Source: Rhizophagus sp. LPA8_4_AMF (taxonomy: Eukaryota > Glomeromycota > Glomeromycetes > Glomerales > Glomeraceae). Taken from it: a stretch of DNA of 43,652 nt. Where the stretch lies: positions 1 through 43,652 of the forward strand of contig JADRCO010000205.1 in NCBI GenBank assembly GCA_021464525.1, given 5' to 3'. A program made the position numbers and the translations under genes. Positions 1 through 16,800 of this stretch are shown in pieces. Under the pieces are notes generated by a model, which ran no database searches, was not told the DNA's origin, and saw nothing but the letters and a program-made list of their open reading frames with translations. Every line of letters starts with the position of its first letter. Positions within the stretch are counted from its first letter, which is position 1.

Positions 1-140
1 GAGTTGATGTTTTTTACAAATTGAGTCGAGTCGAGTCTAAAAAATATTATATTTTAGACTCGACTCGACTCGACTCAATTTTCTGAGTCGAGTACAATTT
101 GGTTCAAAAATCGACTCGACTCAACTCGTTCAGAGCACTA
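1..140. mobile_element. Right part of a hAT-like MITE, cut by the window edge
   Basis: The interior is made of GAGTC/GACTC simple repeats arranged as an inverted pair: runs of GAGTCGAGTC before, and ACTCGACTCG after, an AT spacer near positions 38-56. The right end reads CAGAGCACTA, so the terminal repeat would start TAGTGCTCTG, which fits the short hAT terminal motif (T-A-G-N-G). The left end lies outside the window, so the target duplication cannot be checked. It resembles in plan the complete element at 43080-43318. Confidence 0.45.
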
Positions 141-1109
141 CTAGTGGCTATTCTCCTTTATGTTTTTGTTTAATAATAGGCGAATTTTTAGAGACAATAG
201 TTATTTTAAAAATTTATATTATTTTCTTTAGGTTTAATGATTTTTAACCGAAAATAAATAAAAGTTTTTTTATTACATATATTTGAAAATTTTAACAATA
301 GGTGGTATATATAAGGAATTTAATATAAATTGCAAAATGTATTTTACATATAAGTAAATATAAAGTTAAAGGAAAAAAGTTTTAAAAATAATATAGATAA
401 TAACAGATAAAACAAAAAAAATATATTGAAAAGAAAAAAGTAAAAAATAGCAGAAGTTTGATTAATAGTTTTTATATATATACTATTAAAAAATAGTAAA
501 ATCATATAGCGTAACTATATTAAGATTTTATAATTAGTTATGTTAAAATTATGAATAAATTTATTATAGAGGTTTCACAAATTTTAACAGTTTCGCAATT
601 TTGCAGTTTTGCCACTATATAAGAGATTTTACTTTTTAGCAGACAGCCTTAGATATATATAATACTAGGACTCTGAAAACTTATCATATTAGATATTATG
701 ACAAAATTGAGCTAATTTTATCATTTTTTTACTTGCAAGCTGATTGGTATTATTATTATATAAGATAATTAAATCACCTGATTTTACATGATTTTTGTGT
801 GATATTTCCTTTTTTAGTATGATTTTTAGAACATTATTATTAACTTTACCTATAATTTAGCTGGTAACCTCAGCAATTTTTTTAAATTAATTTTACTTAG
901 TCTACATGCTGATAGCATTAAATATAAATTTTGGAGTCCACCTATCATACTATATCGAGTTTCTGATATTTTTTGAGATTTGACTAATATAACATAACCT
1001 GATACTTTGCAGTGTAAATGTTTAATATTAAATAATGCATATTTTAATATTAGATTATAAATATTATAAATTTAATAATATTTGTAATTTATAAATTAAT
1101 ATAAATTAA
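141..1109. other. AT-rich stretch with no gene seen
   Basis: Very AT-rich DNA with many stops in all frames. No coding, RNA gene or terminal repeat could be supported. Confidence 0.6.
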
Positions 1110-1460
1110 AGTGTAATGTTACATTATCCAGTATAATTATAATATTTTTTTGTATTTTTTAGTGCAATACAACAATATCTAATATAATATTACATTTTTC
1201 AGTATAATATGAAAATTTCTAAAAAATATGATAATATAGATACTTTTTAGTATAATGTTATATTATCCAGTGTAATTGTAATATTTTTTTAGTGCAATGC
1301 CACGTAATCTAATATAATGTTACATTTTTTAGTATAATTTAATATAATGTGAAATTTTTTAAAAAATGTAATAATTGAAATACTTTTTTATAATGTAATT
1401 TGGTGAAATGCTACATTTTTCAGTATAATGTTATATTATCCAGTATAATAGAGTATTTTT
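1110..1460. repeat. Degenerate tandem repeat, unit ~140 bp
   Basis: Two consecutive units (about 1110-1248 and 1249-1390) share the same order of blocks: GTATAAT, TTACATTATCCAGT or TTATATTATCCAGT, TAATATTTTTTT, TAGTGCAAT, then TCTAATATAAT and TACATTTTT, ending with an AAAAAATATGATAATA-like block. A partial third unit starts near 1416 with CAGTATAATGTTATATTATC. The copies are diverged, so this is an old array. Nothing coding is seen in it. Confidence 0.6.
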
Positions 1461-1903
1461 CAAAAAAAATGTAACATTTTAATATTTTAATGAAAAATAT
1501 AATATTTAACCAAAAAAACATGAAATTTGCTAAAAAATGCAATATTTAATAAAAAATATGGAATTTTCATAAAAAATGTACTATTTGCTAGAAAATCAGA
1601 ATTTTTGATAAATTTAATTTTAATTGATAATGTTATAATAACATTATGAAAATGTTACAATGATATTACATTTGGGTTTAATGTAGCATTTTTCTAAATT
1701 TTTATAAAATTTGCTAAATTGGACAATGTTTGGACAATGTTAAGACAATGTTAGAAAAGTGATACTTATTACGTAATTATTAAAGGAGAAAAGAGGACTA
1801 AGTAAAATCTTATATTACACTTAATAAAATCACATAATTTATAATATAATAATTTGATTGGCTGTTAAATCTGATAAGGGAAAGGGGTATAAGTTTATAT
1901 TAT

Positions 1904-1950
1904 CGCCCTTTTCAAATTTGTGCTATCTCCCTGCAGATTACTGATTATTA
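1904..1950 (+). repeat. Left terminal inverted repeat of the 3.4 kb element
   Basis: It matches the reverse complement of 5256-5303: 22 identical bases, then a 5-base diverged block, then CTGCAGAT and ACTG again identical. Confidence 0.7.
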
Positions 1951-2169
1951 AATTTTCATGTCAAAAATAAAACATTTTTAATTAAACTGTTGCTATATTG
2001 TGATTACTCACGATTTTCTAATGATTTTTACACTTTTTACCACTTATACATATATTATGTTCATATATAGTTTCTATTTTTAGGTAGTTGCCAAAATTTT
2101 TTTAAAGTAGTTTTTTGACTTTCACTGATTTCTCAATACAAAAACTTTTAGTAGTAATTTGAAGTGGCA

Positions 2170-3300
2170 AATAATATACTTATATTATGATAGTTTTTCT
2201 ACAAAACAAATTGCACAAATGCTCTATATGAGTAAGTATACTGCGAAAAAAGTTTTGAGAGTCTATAAAAAGTAGGGTTGTATAATTGATCTATGGCTAA
2301 AAAAAGCCAGTCATCACAAAACTTTTTATGAAGAAAATATAAAGATGCAAAGTTTGTCTTATTTTTATTACATATTGAATCTAATAGTTACTAGATTTTT
2401 AATAAAATAATATTAGGTGTTAAAACAACTTTTTGCTAATAAAGTAAACTGGTATTTAGATGTATTAGTATCTGAAATGGAAGTTCTAACTGGTAAAAAA
2501 GTATCTGTTCTAATGTTATGGTGATCTTTATATTTCTGTGATATTATATGAAAAAAGATAAGGTAAGGGAATGGTAAATTATTTGAATTATATTTACAAT
2601 TCTTTAACTTACTATAATTATATAATAGCTTTATAGAGGTGCCAAATAATGAAATGAAATACTTTGTGGTGCATTTATTGCTCATATAGGAACTAATTAT
2701 ACTCCAGATCAATTAGTTTTCTTAAATAAATCTGCTAAAGATAAATGAAGTTTATCATATGAATATAGATATTCTTTGATAAATACACAAGCAAGAAAAA
2801 ATGTATTTGTACGTGAAAAAAAATATATAATCTTACCTGTTTTATCATTGCAAGGATTTATAGCAATTAACATTATGAAAGAGATTGCACTAAAGAGCGA
2901 TTCAAAGATTTTATTATCTCTGATGTGGTAATTTCTATTACTAATAATAATTTAGTTTTAATATTATGCTAATTTGTAAATTTTGCATAATATAGTTATC
3001 TAAAATGAATCCATACCCTGGTCCTAATAGTATCATAATTCTTGACAATGCAAAAATCCATTATAATAAAAATCTAATTGAATATCTTCAAGTATTTGAA
3101 ATTCATGTAGAATTCCTTTCTCCTTATTTTTCCGATTTGATTCCTATAGAAACATCTTTTTGGTTATAAAAAACTTTTTGAAACTCAATCGTGATTTTAT
3201 TGAAAATTTTAATAATCCCATTTATGCATTTTTAGTAGCAAATTTTCAAATTACGTCTGCAATAGTAGAAGGATTTTTTAAAGAAATTGTATATTTTTAA
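2170..3300 (+). pseudogene. Decayed Tc1/mariner-like (DDE_3) transposase
   Basis: Translated fragments run in the order of a Tc1-like transposase. A helix-turn-helix comes first (STKQIAQMLYMSKYTAKKV near 2197-2256). It is followed by NWYLDVLVSEME and GTNYTPDQLVFL, by QARKNVFVREKKYIILP, then after a probable intron (2928-2995) MNPYPGPNSIIILDNAKIH, then FLSPYFSDLIPIE, ending at a TAA at 3298. A second probable intron lies at about 2563-2628. Damage: the expected Trp in YKKWG is TAG, there are further stops (for example SAKDK-stop), and at least one frameshift before the CTKERFKDF block. The first catalytic Asp of the usual FLDES motif reads Asn (FLNKS). The second Asp (ILDNAKIH) and third acidic position survive. 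It cannot encode an active enzyme. Confidence 0.85.
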
Positions 3301-3554
3301 ATAATATAGAATTAACTGTATAGAAATAACTGTATAGAATTATAAAATTTAAATATAAAATAAATAAAAGTATCTTATTCTAAGCTATATTATTTCAACT
3401 TCTAAAATATTTTGTATTTATAAAACAGTAATAAAAAAATCATATTTATTCAAAATATTACATTATAATTTTCTAAAATTATTTACATTTAGTCGTATTG
3501 TTTTACTACAGCTTGAATAGTTTTATGCCATCCAATAGTTATCATACCTAATAT

Positions 3555-5120
3555 TTAAAATTCTTCATCATTTAAATCTTTAATATGTTTAACAGATATT
3601 TTTTGTTTATTGAATGCATCAATAAGTTGTATATAATCCCCATTACTTCCCTCATCTTTATCTACCTTTTCCAAAAATTCTTTTATATTCGGAACTGGAA
3701 GTTGTGATGGTGATGAATTATTGAGATTGGAAAGAGGCGCTAAAGATTCTCTAGAAACCATACAATATTGAGGAGGTATTGTAGGCATATACTGAATGGG
3801 ATAGGTTGGAAACATTTGTGATGACATCAATGTGGCTGACGAATGCATATTTTTTTTTGTTGCATGATGTGCAGCAAATTCTGGATGGGTTGGCGCAATT
3901 TCAATAGTTGCAGTTCCATCCATCTAATAAAATTGTTAATGTACCTTTTTCCTGCTAATTAATACCTATTAAATAAAAATAAATGTTTTAATATACTTAC
4001 AATACATTCCGCCCATGTTGCAAGGAGTTTTGCCGTTAATTTTAAATGAATTCCTGAAGCAACATAACATGGCAAATTGTCTTGAGGACAATGCCACTGT
4101 TCACGGAGTTCTGTTACTAATTTACCAATTGTTTTTTGATGAGGAGTTAGTCCCGAAACCTTAGGAATAGAATTTGCTTTTTTCTTTTTTGATATATTTT
4201 CATTCAATAAAGAATCATCAGATTCATCAGATTCAAGTACTTCTTCCTAAACAATTAGTAAGAATGAAATAATTACATAAAATAATTACACAGATAGATA
4301 ATAATTTTCAAACCTTTCTTTTTTTTTTCTTAGTTTTTCGTTTTATACTTGCAATCTTTGCAATTACAACAATTTCTTTTTTGACTTTGGATAATTTTTC
4401 ATACTCATTTAAAAATTTCTCAAAATCCTTTGATTCACTTAACTCTAATCCTTCTCCATTTGATTTTACTGGCTTGAAGGCTAAAGAATATTCTGTTTGA
4501 TCAATATCATCAACACCTACCATCGATCCAACACATTTTTGAATTTGAATAAGAAATTTCTCAAAAGTTAGTACGTCAAAAGTAAGCCATTTTCCAGGCA
4601 ATGATTTTCCATCTGGTTTTTTTACAATGAAAGTAAATGAAATCTCTTTTTCTTGGGTTTCTTCATTTTCATCATGTTTTTGATCATTATTTTCATCAAA
4701 TTTATCCATACAAAAATTATCTGTAATAGTAGAAGAACCAGTAAATTCATCTTCAATAGTAATAATATTTTTGTTTTTAGAAGTAGTTTGAGAAAAGGAC
4801 TCTTGAGAAGAGGTATTAGTTTTTGTAGCAGAAAGTCTTTGAAATGAACTATTACATGTAGAACAAAAAGTAAAATTAAACTTTTTTTTCAAATCAATAT
4901 TATAAGAATAAAGTGCATTTTGTGTTTGAATAAAAGCTTTTTTATTGAGATTAAGACTATTGTCATAATTTCGTCCAAATGAATGTAGAACTTGAGAAGT
5001 ACGATTTGATTTTTTAGGTTTTATTGTTTTATTACACTTGCACGTCTCCACCTTTAGATCACAACCGCAGTACATACACTTACGACAACCATAACATGTA
5101 CCAATTTCATATTGAACCAT
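3555..5120 (-). CDS. Cys-rich protein with C-terminal SAM-like domain, truncated by an in-frame stop
   Basis: Three exons on the minus strand: 5120-4314, 4246-4001 and 3923-3555, all joined in phase 0, giving 473 aa. The second intron (4000-3924) opens GTAAGTATA. The N-terminus has a dense Cys cluster (C9, C12, C15, C18, C20, C27, C29) and a later C86-x-x-C89 pair, suggesting metal binding. Residues around 160-260 form a folded-looking segment followed by a Lys-rich tract. The last ~45 residues (EFLEKVDKDEG ... HIKDLNDEEF) look like the first helices of a SAM domain. Translation stops at TAA (3557-3555). The same frame stays open for 21 more codons (ILGMITIGWHKTIQ...) to a TAA at 3489, which would complete the SAM fold, so the stop looks like a nonsense mutation. 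I recognise no specific function. The gene sits inside the 3.4 kb inverted-repeat unit. Confidence 0.6.
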
Positions 5121-5255
5121 AGTAGAGTAAAATAAATGTGAGTATGTGACAAAAAAAAGAATGCGAAAACGTGATAAAAACGCATATGAAACTTATAAAA
5201 AATTATTTCGAATTACATAAGTAATAATCACTTGGTAATCACAAAATGATAATCA

Positions 5256-5303
5256 TATCACAGCAGTGATCTGCAGAGGGGTAGCACAAATTTGAAAAGG
5301 GCG
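5256..5303 (-). repeat. Right terminal inverted repeat of the 3.4 kb element
   Basis: Reverse-complement partner of 1904-1950, containing TAGCACAAATTTGAAAAGGG. It lies 135 bp upstream of the SAM-gene start codon, so the gene's promoter would be inside or across this repeat. Confidence 0.7.
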
Positions 5304-6636
5304 TAAACTAAATATGATGCAATATGTAATATATGTTACTGTCCTTATTCCAAAAAATTGGCTAGTATAATGCAGCATTTTCCACTATTTTTTACCCATT
5401 TTTCAGAAAAATGTAAAATTTGCATTTTTTAAAATTTGGATAATAATTTTCTGTTAGTAGTCACAGTCTGTGGTGAGCTTGAATGAGATCAATTTGAATC
5501 CTGATATTGCAATATTATTAAAAGCTACTGAGGTGGTAATGGATATGAAAGGATTTCTAGATGATAGTTTTATTACATTATACCTTTAAGTCTAAATCGA
5601 AATCCATATTCTTTGCTATGATGGGTTGGTTTATGGGTTAAACTTGAATTGGTTTTGACCTTATCATTATATATAAAGGTTAAAATAAAAGGAAGTCGTA
5701 GATAGCTTAAGTTCTATATAAAATATAGAGCAGAGCAGTATTCTTTACATCATCATGGACTTATGGTATTAGGAATTTCTATAATAAGATTAATTTCTGA
5801 AGGTTATTTTCATATAAACACTATATGTATTTACACAATATCACACCCATAAAAATAAAACAAAACTAAAAAATAATGTTGATTATTTATAATTAAATTA
5901 TTTTTAGATAAGATTTAATTATTAAAAGTTTATTTTTATAAGCTTATTAAAAGCTTAATTATAATATCTTAATAATTGTGATATTAATTGCTAAAAGTAC
6001 TATAATTTATAAGTATTAAGTTATTTAACTTTTATTAAATATTAAGTAAAATCTTACATATTAAAACTTTTCAAATTTTATTAATTAACTTTAATATTAA
6101 TAGGTTAGTTTATTAAATTAAAAAATTAAGTCATATATTTAATAGTTATTTCTATACTTAATACACTAATTAGACTTTTGTATTCATTTAGTATTCATTT
6201 ATTATATTTTAATACTTATGTGTCACATTTTATATAACGTTTCACGTGATAATTTGAACATTGAATAGATCAAATGATCGACAGTATGATCGACGAAAAA
6301 AAACCCTTCAACAAAAAGCAAACTCCATAAAATAAATTTACCTACAAGCGATACAAGTCAACGAAGTACTCCGCGAAATTATACCGCGGAACGATATTTT
6401 GAAACTATTTATAATTAATAATGATATTGACTCAAACTAAAATTATAACAGAAGTTCTATTAAATATATTTATACAAGTCCGTTTGGTACGCATTAAACA
6501 TTCGTAACACGTTCATCAAGAAAAATAATGTTAAACCCGAATTTATGATCGCTAATTCACAACGCTTTTTCTTAAATGCGCACTTAAATACTTCCGAGTT
6601 GTGCAGATCACAGAAGCAAAACTTTAAAGATCCTGA
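5304..6636. other. AT-rich intergenic region upstream of the MYST gene
   Basis: No gene is supported. A short open stretch near 5480-5588 (SLNEINLNPDIAILLKATEV) is flanked by stops and unassignable. 5860-6200 is almost pure A/T with many short direct and inverted repeats. The last ~400 bases (from about 6240) are less AT-rich and presumably hold the promoter and 5' UTR of the acetyltransferase. Confidence 0.5.
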
Positions 6637-9395
<2,759 letters not shown>

Positions 9396-10083
9396 CAAAA
9401 ATATATTAACTAAACACTGTTGTAATTAATACATTATAAATTTAATAAGGGTATAATATGTTCATTTTAGTAATCATTTGTTTAATTTTAAATGGGTCAA
9501 AAATTGTACATAAAGTTATTATTAAAAAATCATAGTAATTATCTTATTTGGTGATATATAATATATTACAATTTCTTACTCCAAGAAAATTAAATATTTA
9601 AATATTCAAGTGTATATAAAATTAAATTATAAGTGATTATTAGTTAGGAACTACGAAGTTTCTGTCGAACCGATATAAGATAGGGGGTATATCGGAGTCA
9701 CCCTTCATTTCTTAGCCACGATTGTTGATTGTCTCACAGGTATCATAAACTTCGGATTAGGTTAAGGTTATAGATGTTTATAGAATTGGTGATATTGCGT
9801 CATGCTGTAATGGACGAATGATTGACAAATCCCGGTATTTTTTTCTCGTCTTTAATCAACATAGATAGCTAGATAGCAGATACTAGGAAAAAGAGAGATA
9901 GAATTTCGTAAATAAATATACATTTTTGCTTTTTTTCCATAGGTTTTAAGCTTAAGCTTTATTAGCGATTTTTATAGTGACTTCGGATGCTTTATCTTTG
10001 AAGAATTGAATTTTGCCAGAATAGTTATTTTGCGTCATCTTACTTCTTTTTGTGTGAATTCAAATAACCATTTGGCAAGCAAA
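9396..10083. promoter_or_regulatory. Intergenic region: MYST 3' end and CK2 alpha promoter
   Basis: The 5' half is AT-rich 3' flank. From about 9640 base composition becomes more balanced, which suggests a promoter/5' UTR for the downstream kinase gene. No tRNA-like B box, TATA box at a convincing distance, or open frame was found. Confidence 0.4.
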
Positions 10084-12189
<2,106 letters not shown>

Positions 12190-12592
12190 AAAGTGACGAT
12201 TTATTGGTATCAAAAGACAGTTTATTTTAATTCACCAGGTTGATTTCGGCAGCCCAGTAATCAATAATAATATAGGGAATGACCAAGAATTGGATGTTTG
12301 GACGAGAAGGAGGGAACATGCTATTTAAAGAAAATTTCATATTCACGTGATTTATATATATTTTTTGAAAAAAATTTATTACATCTTTTTTTTTATCTCC
12401 CAATATTTCAAACAAAATTTCTTTATATGGATACATTATTAATCTTATGAAAAAAATGACAATCATAGGACAATTTATCATTTCTCTTTCAATATAAATT
12501 ACAGATTAATTTTGTATTTTTTTTTTTCCCTTTACGTTTTCAAAATGCAATATAGATGAAAATTATAAATTGCAAAAAATTTAATTTTTTAA
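12190..12592. other. Convergent 3' region between CK2 alpha and GSKIP genes
   Basis: AT-rich, with T-runs near 12386-12400 and 12515-12530. It should hold both 3' UTRs and polyadenylation sites. No gene seen. Confidence 0.5.
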
Positions 12593-13062
12593 TTAATCTT
12601 GTCGAGATTGTTGTAAATTTGATAATTTAGAATGCAAAGCTTGATGAAATTGTTCACCAAATTTTGGAGAGGCAGCTAATAATAAAGCTTCCATAGTTTC
12701 AAAAGGTTTATTGATCCATTTTTTTGCACATTCCAAGTCTTCTTTATTAACATTAGTGCCTAATGGATCGACTTCAGTGATCTATTTATTAAGAAGTTCA
12801 ATTCAACGATTTTAAACTAATAAGTAACACTGCTAATAAAATGGATAATACATACAATATACCCTTCCTCAACGATTGTAATGATTAATTTAATATTTTC
12901 AAGTAAAATCAGTTTAAATATAGAAGATTGATGAGCATCTGAATTCAAACTTCTTGTAGGTAATATTTCTATTGAATTTGGTATAACACCGTATTCATAT
13001 TCTTTAAGTACGTTAGAAAGCTCTTGTTCAATAAATTTATTTGTCTCTGTAGTTGATGTCAT
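12593..13062 (-). CDS. GSKIP-domain protein
   Basis: Two exons on the minus strand, 13062-12856 and 12781-12593, joined in phase 0 across a 74-nt intron (GTATGT...AATAG), giving 131 aa. The fold matches the GSKIP domain. It starts with the helix IEQELSNVLKEYEYGV, then the strand block SIEILPTRS, SSIFKLILLENIKLIITIVEEGY, then the C-terminal helices FETMEALLLAASPKFGEQF and FHQALHSKLSNLQ. In animals GSKIP binds and inhibits GSK3-beta and anchors PKA. The fungal proteins are stand-alone small proteins or fused to CLU, and their role here is inferred. The key C-terminal Leu-rich helix that meets GSK3 is present. The gene is divergent from the Itc1-like gene (758 bp between start codons). Confidence 0.82.
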
Positions 13063-13820
13063 TTTCTCGCTTTAGAAAAAAAAATTTTATTACAGATTTA
13101 GTCGGGATTTCCGAGAAATAAATACGGATGCCTCTTTTTCGGAAAATAAATTGGGCCAGTAAAAATTAATTTTAAATCTGCTGATCATCGAATAACTCCT
13201 TTCCTTTTTTTTTTAGTTCGGAAAGTTCAAATTTATAACAGACCATTGTGTACTAGCTAGGGGTGAGGTACTTGGGTAAAATTAGCACGGTGCCGATCAA
13301 ATTGACTAAAATTGTAACGTGTGAAAATTTCCAATTTTGGAGCCATGTGAAATAAACAGGCAAGGAAAAAATTCAATTAATTCAATTAATTCCAATTAGC
13401 GATTTATTATTTTTCGCGAAAAAATTACGCAGTTTTTTTTTATGAATCTAAACCAGTTTTTTCCAGTTTTTAAATTACACTAAACATTTACTACGGCTGA
13501 TCTAATATCGAGAATTTTTTAGATATAAAATTGCATCACTTGAAATTGTAAACGTATTCCCGAACCTTTTATTATCGTTACGCTTTGTAGTTGTAGTCTT
13601 TGCGTTCTTTTTCAACAATTTATAGCTACTCACTGGTGAAATTGTGAATTGTTGTTTTTACAATCCGTTTACTTCAATTAATTTCTTTAATAAATTTCCA
13701 TTAGTAAGTAGTTTTTTAAATGCATAGATCATGTACTAAAATATTATTTCTCGTTGTTTGCTAACTATTGCATGTTTGTTTATTCCTAAGGTACGTTTTT
13801 TACATTTCTCTTTTATCGAC
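13063..13820. promoter_or_regulatory. Shared divergent promoter region, GSKIP (-) / Itc1-like (+)
   Basis: 758 bp between two divergent start codons. No coding potential seen. A possible 5' UTR intron precedes the + gene: CTAAG at 13787-13791 just before GTACG, and TTAG followed by TAAGTAG near 13701-13711. No clear TATA box. A direct repeat AATTCAATTAATTC lies near 13370-13392. Confidence 0.35.
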
Positions 13821-16800
13821 ATGCCTCTTTATGAAAACAAACCTCTTGCTTCACCACCTGAACCAAAGTTAGATCCATCCAAGCACGGCAAGAAACAAAT
13901 ATGGGTAATCCCCTATTCCAACGAAATCTTTATTAATTACAGGTATTATAAAAATATAAAAATATGTAATTTTGAATCCATATTTGTAGTTCGTTTACCG
14001 GTTTTCTCTTTTTGCCTGATTGTCGCCATCTCAATCATATCGTAGTTTTGTAGTAAACTTACATAATCCTGTTATTTATTTATCTTTTTTTTTTTTCATT
14101 TGAACAGAGACTATCTTAATCGTATAGCATTCTATAAAAAGTCACACTGGCAATGTGCTGTGACTGGCAGACAAGGACTCACGTATGAAGAAGCTATTGA
14201 GAACGAAAAGAAACATCGTGAACAACTCAAAAAATTTCCTAGAGGATTGAAACAACAAATTTTACAAATGGTACAATTTAGTAAGTACAGTATTTACTAT
14301 TTTTTAAATAAAATCGATTTAGTTCCTTTATATAAGTCCTAACATTTTTATTTAAATTATTAATTTCTCATAGGTACCGATCGTCTTGATGTCTTGGCTA
14401 ATCAAATATTCGATAAATACAACGAAGAGTTTACTGTTGGCGAATATGTTACTATCAAAAATGAAAGAGAAGGGAAAAAGAGGTATGTATTCAATTTCTC
14501 CCATAATGTTTTTTTAGGCGACATATTTATCTGTTTTTGTACATTAAAAGGTTGAAGGGAAAGGTCATCGACGTGAAGGCGTCGGTTGCACCAGTTGAAG
14601 GATCCAAAGGAAAGAGTTCTAAAACAAAGAGGTCAGTTTCAACGGTGCAGACTACAGTATATCGCGTTCAAATGTTAGACAAACAAGGAAATTCCGTTCA
14701 ACAAGTGGCAAAGAATGGAAGTCATAAATATTTGATAAGGACTTTTAACGGTGGAGAAAACTTGAGGTTTGTAATTTATTAATCGAATTTCAGGCTTTAC
14801 AAAGCGATCAAAATTTGAACTATGTTTATTCCTTATAGCCGTAACAAATTGGCATTCAATAAGACCTTGATCCGCCTGTTCATCAAACAATCCACAACTA
14901 AAGACACCTACTTGCACGCTCCTTGGGTTGTGAAGGATGATTTGGCTAAAAAGTACAAAGTGATTACTAAACTTCCTGATGATTTAAAGAAGGCAAAAGA
15001 TGAAGCACGAGAAAAGAGCAGAAAGCGAAAAGTAAAAGAGATAAAGTGTTTGTTTTATATAATCCAAGTTACTTAAGGTTAATTATGTTTATATATTATT
15101 TATATAATAAAGGGCAAAGCTACACAAGGGGGTCCTTCTAAGAGGACTAAAGTAAACAAAGGAACGAACTCTAGAACTAGAGGTGATGATGACCAAAAAG
15201 GTGGCAAGAAGGGAGCGTCCTCCGCTGCAAAGGGTAAAAGAGTGCCAGCATCGAAAAAGCAGAGCAAGGCAACCACGAGTAAGGAACAAGCGAGAAAGGC
15301 GGCTGAAAAGAAACGGCAGAAAGAGCGTGAAAAAAAGAAGAGGGAGACTGAGCGAAAGAAGGAGAAAGAACGTAAAGCTAAGGAGAGAGAAGTTCAGAAA
15401 CGTTTAAAAGCTGAACAAAAGAAGGGTAAATAGATTTTATATAAAATTATACATAATGTTACTGACTAACTATACTCTTATTTTATTAAATTAGCAAAAT
15501 ATCCAACAGAAGATTTAGATGTGCCCCTTGATAGAAGTTTACTCTCGAAGAGACCTCACATGGTTCTTGATTTCAAAATCCCTCAGAAATATATCGGAAC
15601 GTTCTTGATGACATGGAACTTTTTCACAGTATTCGGGTAAGTTTTACTTTCGTTATTAAAATAATTCGATATTTATCATTCGTTTCATTTTGTTGTGTTT
15701 TTTCAGAAAACCTCTGGGTATTTCATTCCTTACACTTGACGATCTTGAATTATCATTTTATCACAACATTATACAACCTCGTTGCACATTGGTGATTGAG
15801 ATGCATGCGGCTTTGCTCAATGCGATTATCAGAGATCGTTTACAGTCTAAAAGTAAAAAACGCCAACAAATTCCCCGCGTCGTTCCTGCACTCAGAGATC
15901 AGATCAATGGCTCAGATGACATGGATATTGATGATAGAAAGAGCGTGCTAGCATCTCGTGATGTCCTTGAAAGATTTGCCAAAACTTGGGATAAGAAAGT
16001 TATTTCTTCCAAAGATTCACGAAAGGGATGGGAGTGTGTTCTCATTGGCTGTCTTTATCAGGTATATATAAAAAGTTTTTTCGATGTTTCGATTTAATTT
16101 TTAATCAATGTATTTTCCCCTGTTTACAGATGGGAACCTACGAAACGATTCCTAATGTGGATCGTATCCTTTCTCATTTAGCTCCTATTGATAGCATCAA
16201 TGCATCTGAAGAAGATTTTGAAGGATATTTTGCTACCCTTGAAGTAGCCGATAAATTGCAGATAATGGAATTTTTGATAAATAACGTTGCCAAAACCACC
16301 CTTATTCATGAACACATTGAAGGATGTGTAAGCAGGCAGACGGAATTGAATAAGGAGAAGAATGAAATCGCCAAGGAAAGGAAACAAATGTAAGCATCCT
16401 ATAACTTAGTAACTAAGTATTTATTATGAATTGCGTAATATGATAATAACGTTAATAATAATAATCAGAGCGAATTCACTTGCGGAAATTGTTAAAACTA
16501 ATGTCACTGTGCCACGCGGAAAAGGAAAAGATAGATCGGACACCGATGAGAGTATTGTTTCAAGAAAACGCATTCTAGAGGAGGAAGAAATTGCATTACA
16601 AAAGAGAGTGGGTATATATTAAAGTATTTATACAATTAATAATGTTATTAACCAATTTAATTATTAAGGAGGAGAATATTGATAAAGAAAAACGAAGATA
16701 TGCATTGCCACGAACCAATCCTATGGGGCGCGATCGGTTTCAAAACAAATATTATTATTTTGATGAAGTAGGATTGGTTGTTAATGAAAGATATGGAACT

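Larger units (their letters stand above)
1904..5303. mobile_element. ~3.4 kb inverted-repeat-bounded element carrying a Tc1-like transposase remnant and a passenger gene
   Basis: The left end (1904-1950) and the reverse complement of the right end (5256-5303) share a perfect 22-bp block starting CGCCCTTTTCAAATTTG, followed by a diverged block and then CTGCAGAT-Y-ACTG. Between them lie a decayed DDE transposase on + (about 2170-3300) and a three-exon Cys-rich/SAM gene on - (3555-5120), back to front. A TA lies just outside the right end and within 3 bp of the left end, as expected for Tc1/mariner, but the left boundary differs by one base. The outer limits are therefore approximate. Both genes carry disabling changes, so the copy looks inactive. 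That the SAM gene is a genuine passenger, and not host DNA trapped between two unrelated ends, is inference. Confidence 0.6.

Noticed and set aside
2413..2712. 99-codon open frame on the minus strand
   Set aside because: It lies antisense to clear transposase homology on + and has AT-driven composition.
4653..4847. Plus-strand frame inside the SAM gene
   Set aside because: Shadow of the spliced minus-strand gene.
5470..5590. Short open stretch reading SLNEINLNPDIAILLKATEV
   Set aside because: About 42 codons between stops, no start in context and no recognisable family; possibly a transposon fragment, but unsupported.
9640..9840. Less AT-rich block tested as a possible tRNA or small RNA
   Set aside because: No A/B box pair or cloverleaf; best explained as promoter/5' UTR of CK2 alpha.
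12227..12481. 84-codon minus frame between CK2 alpha and GSKIP
   Set aside because: In the convergent 3' UTR region, AT-driven residues, no relatives.
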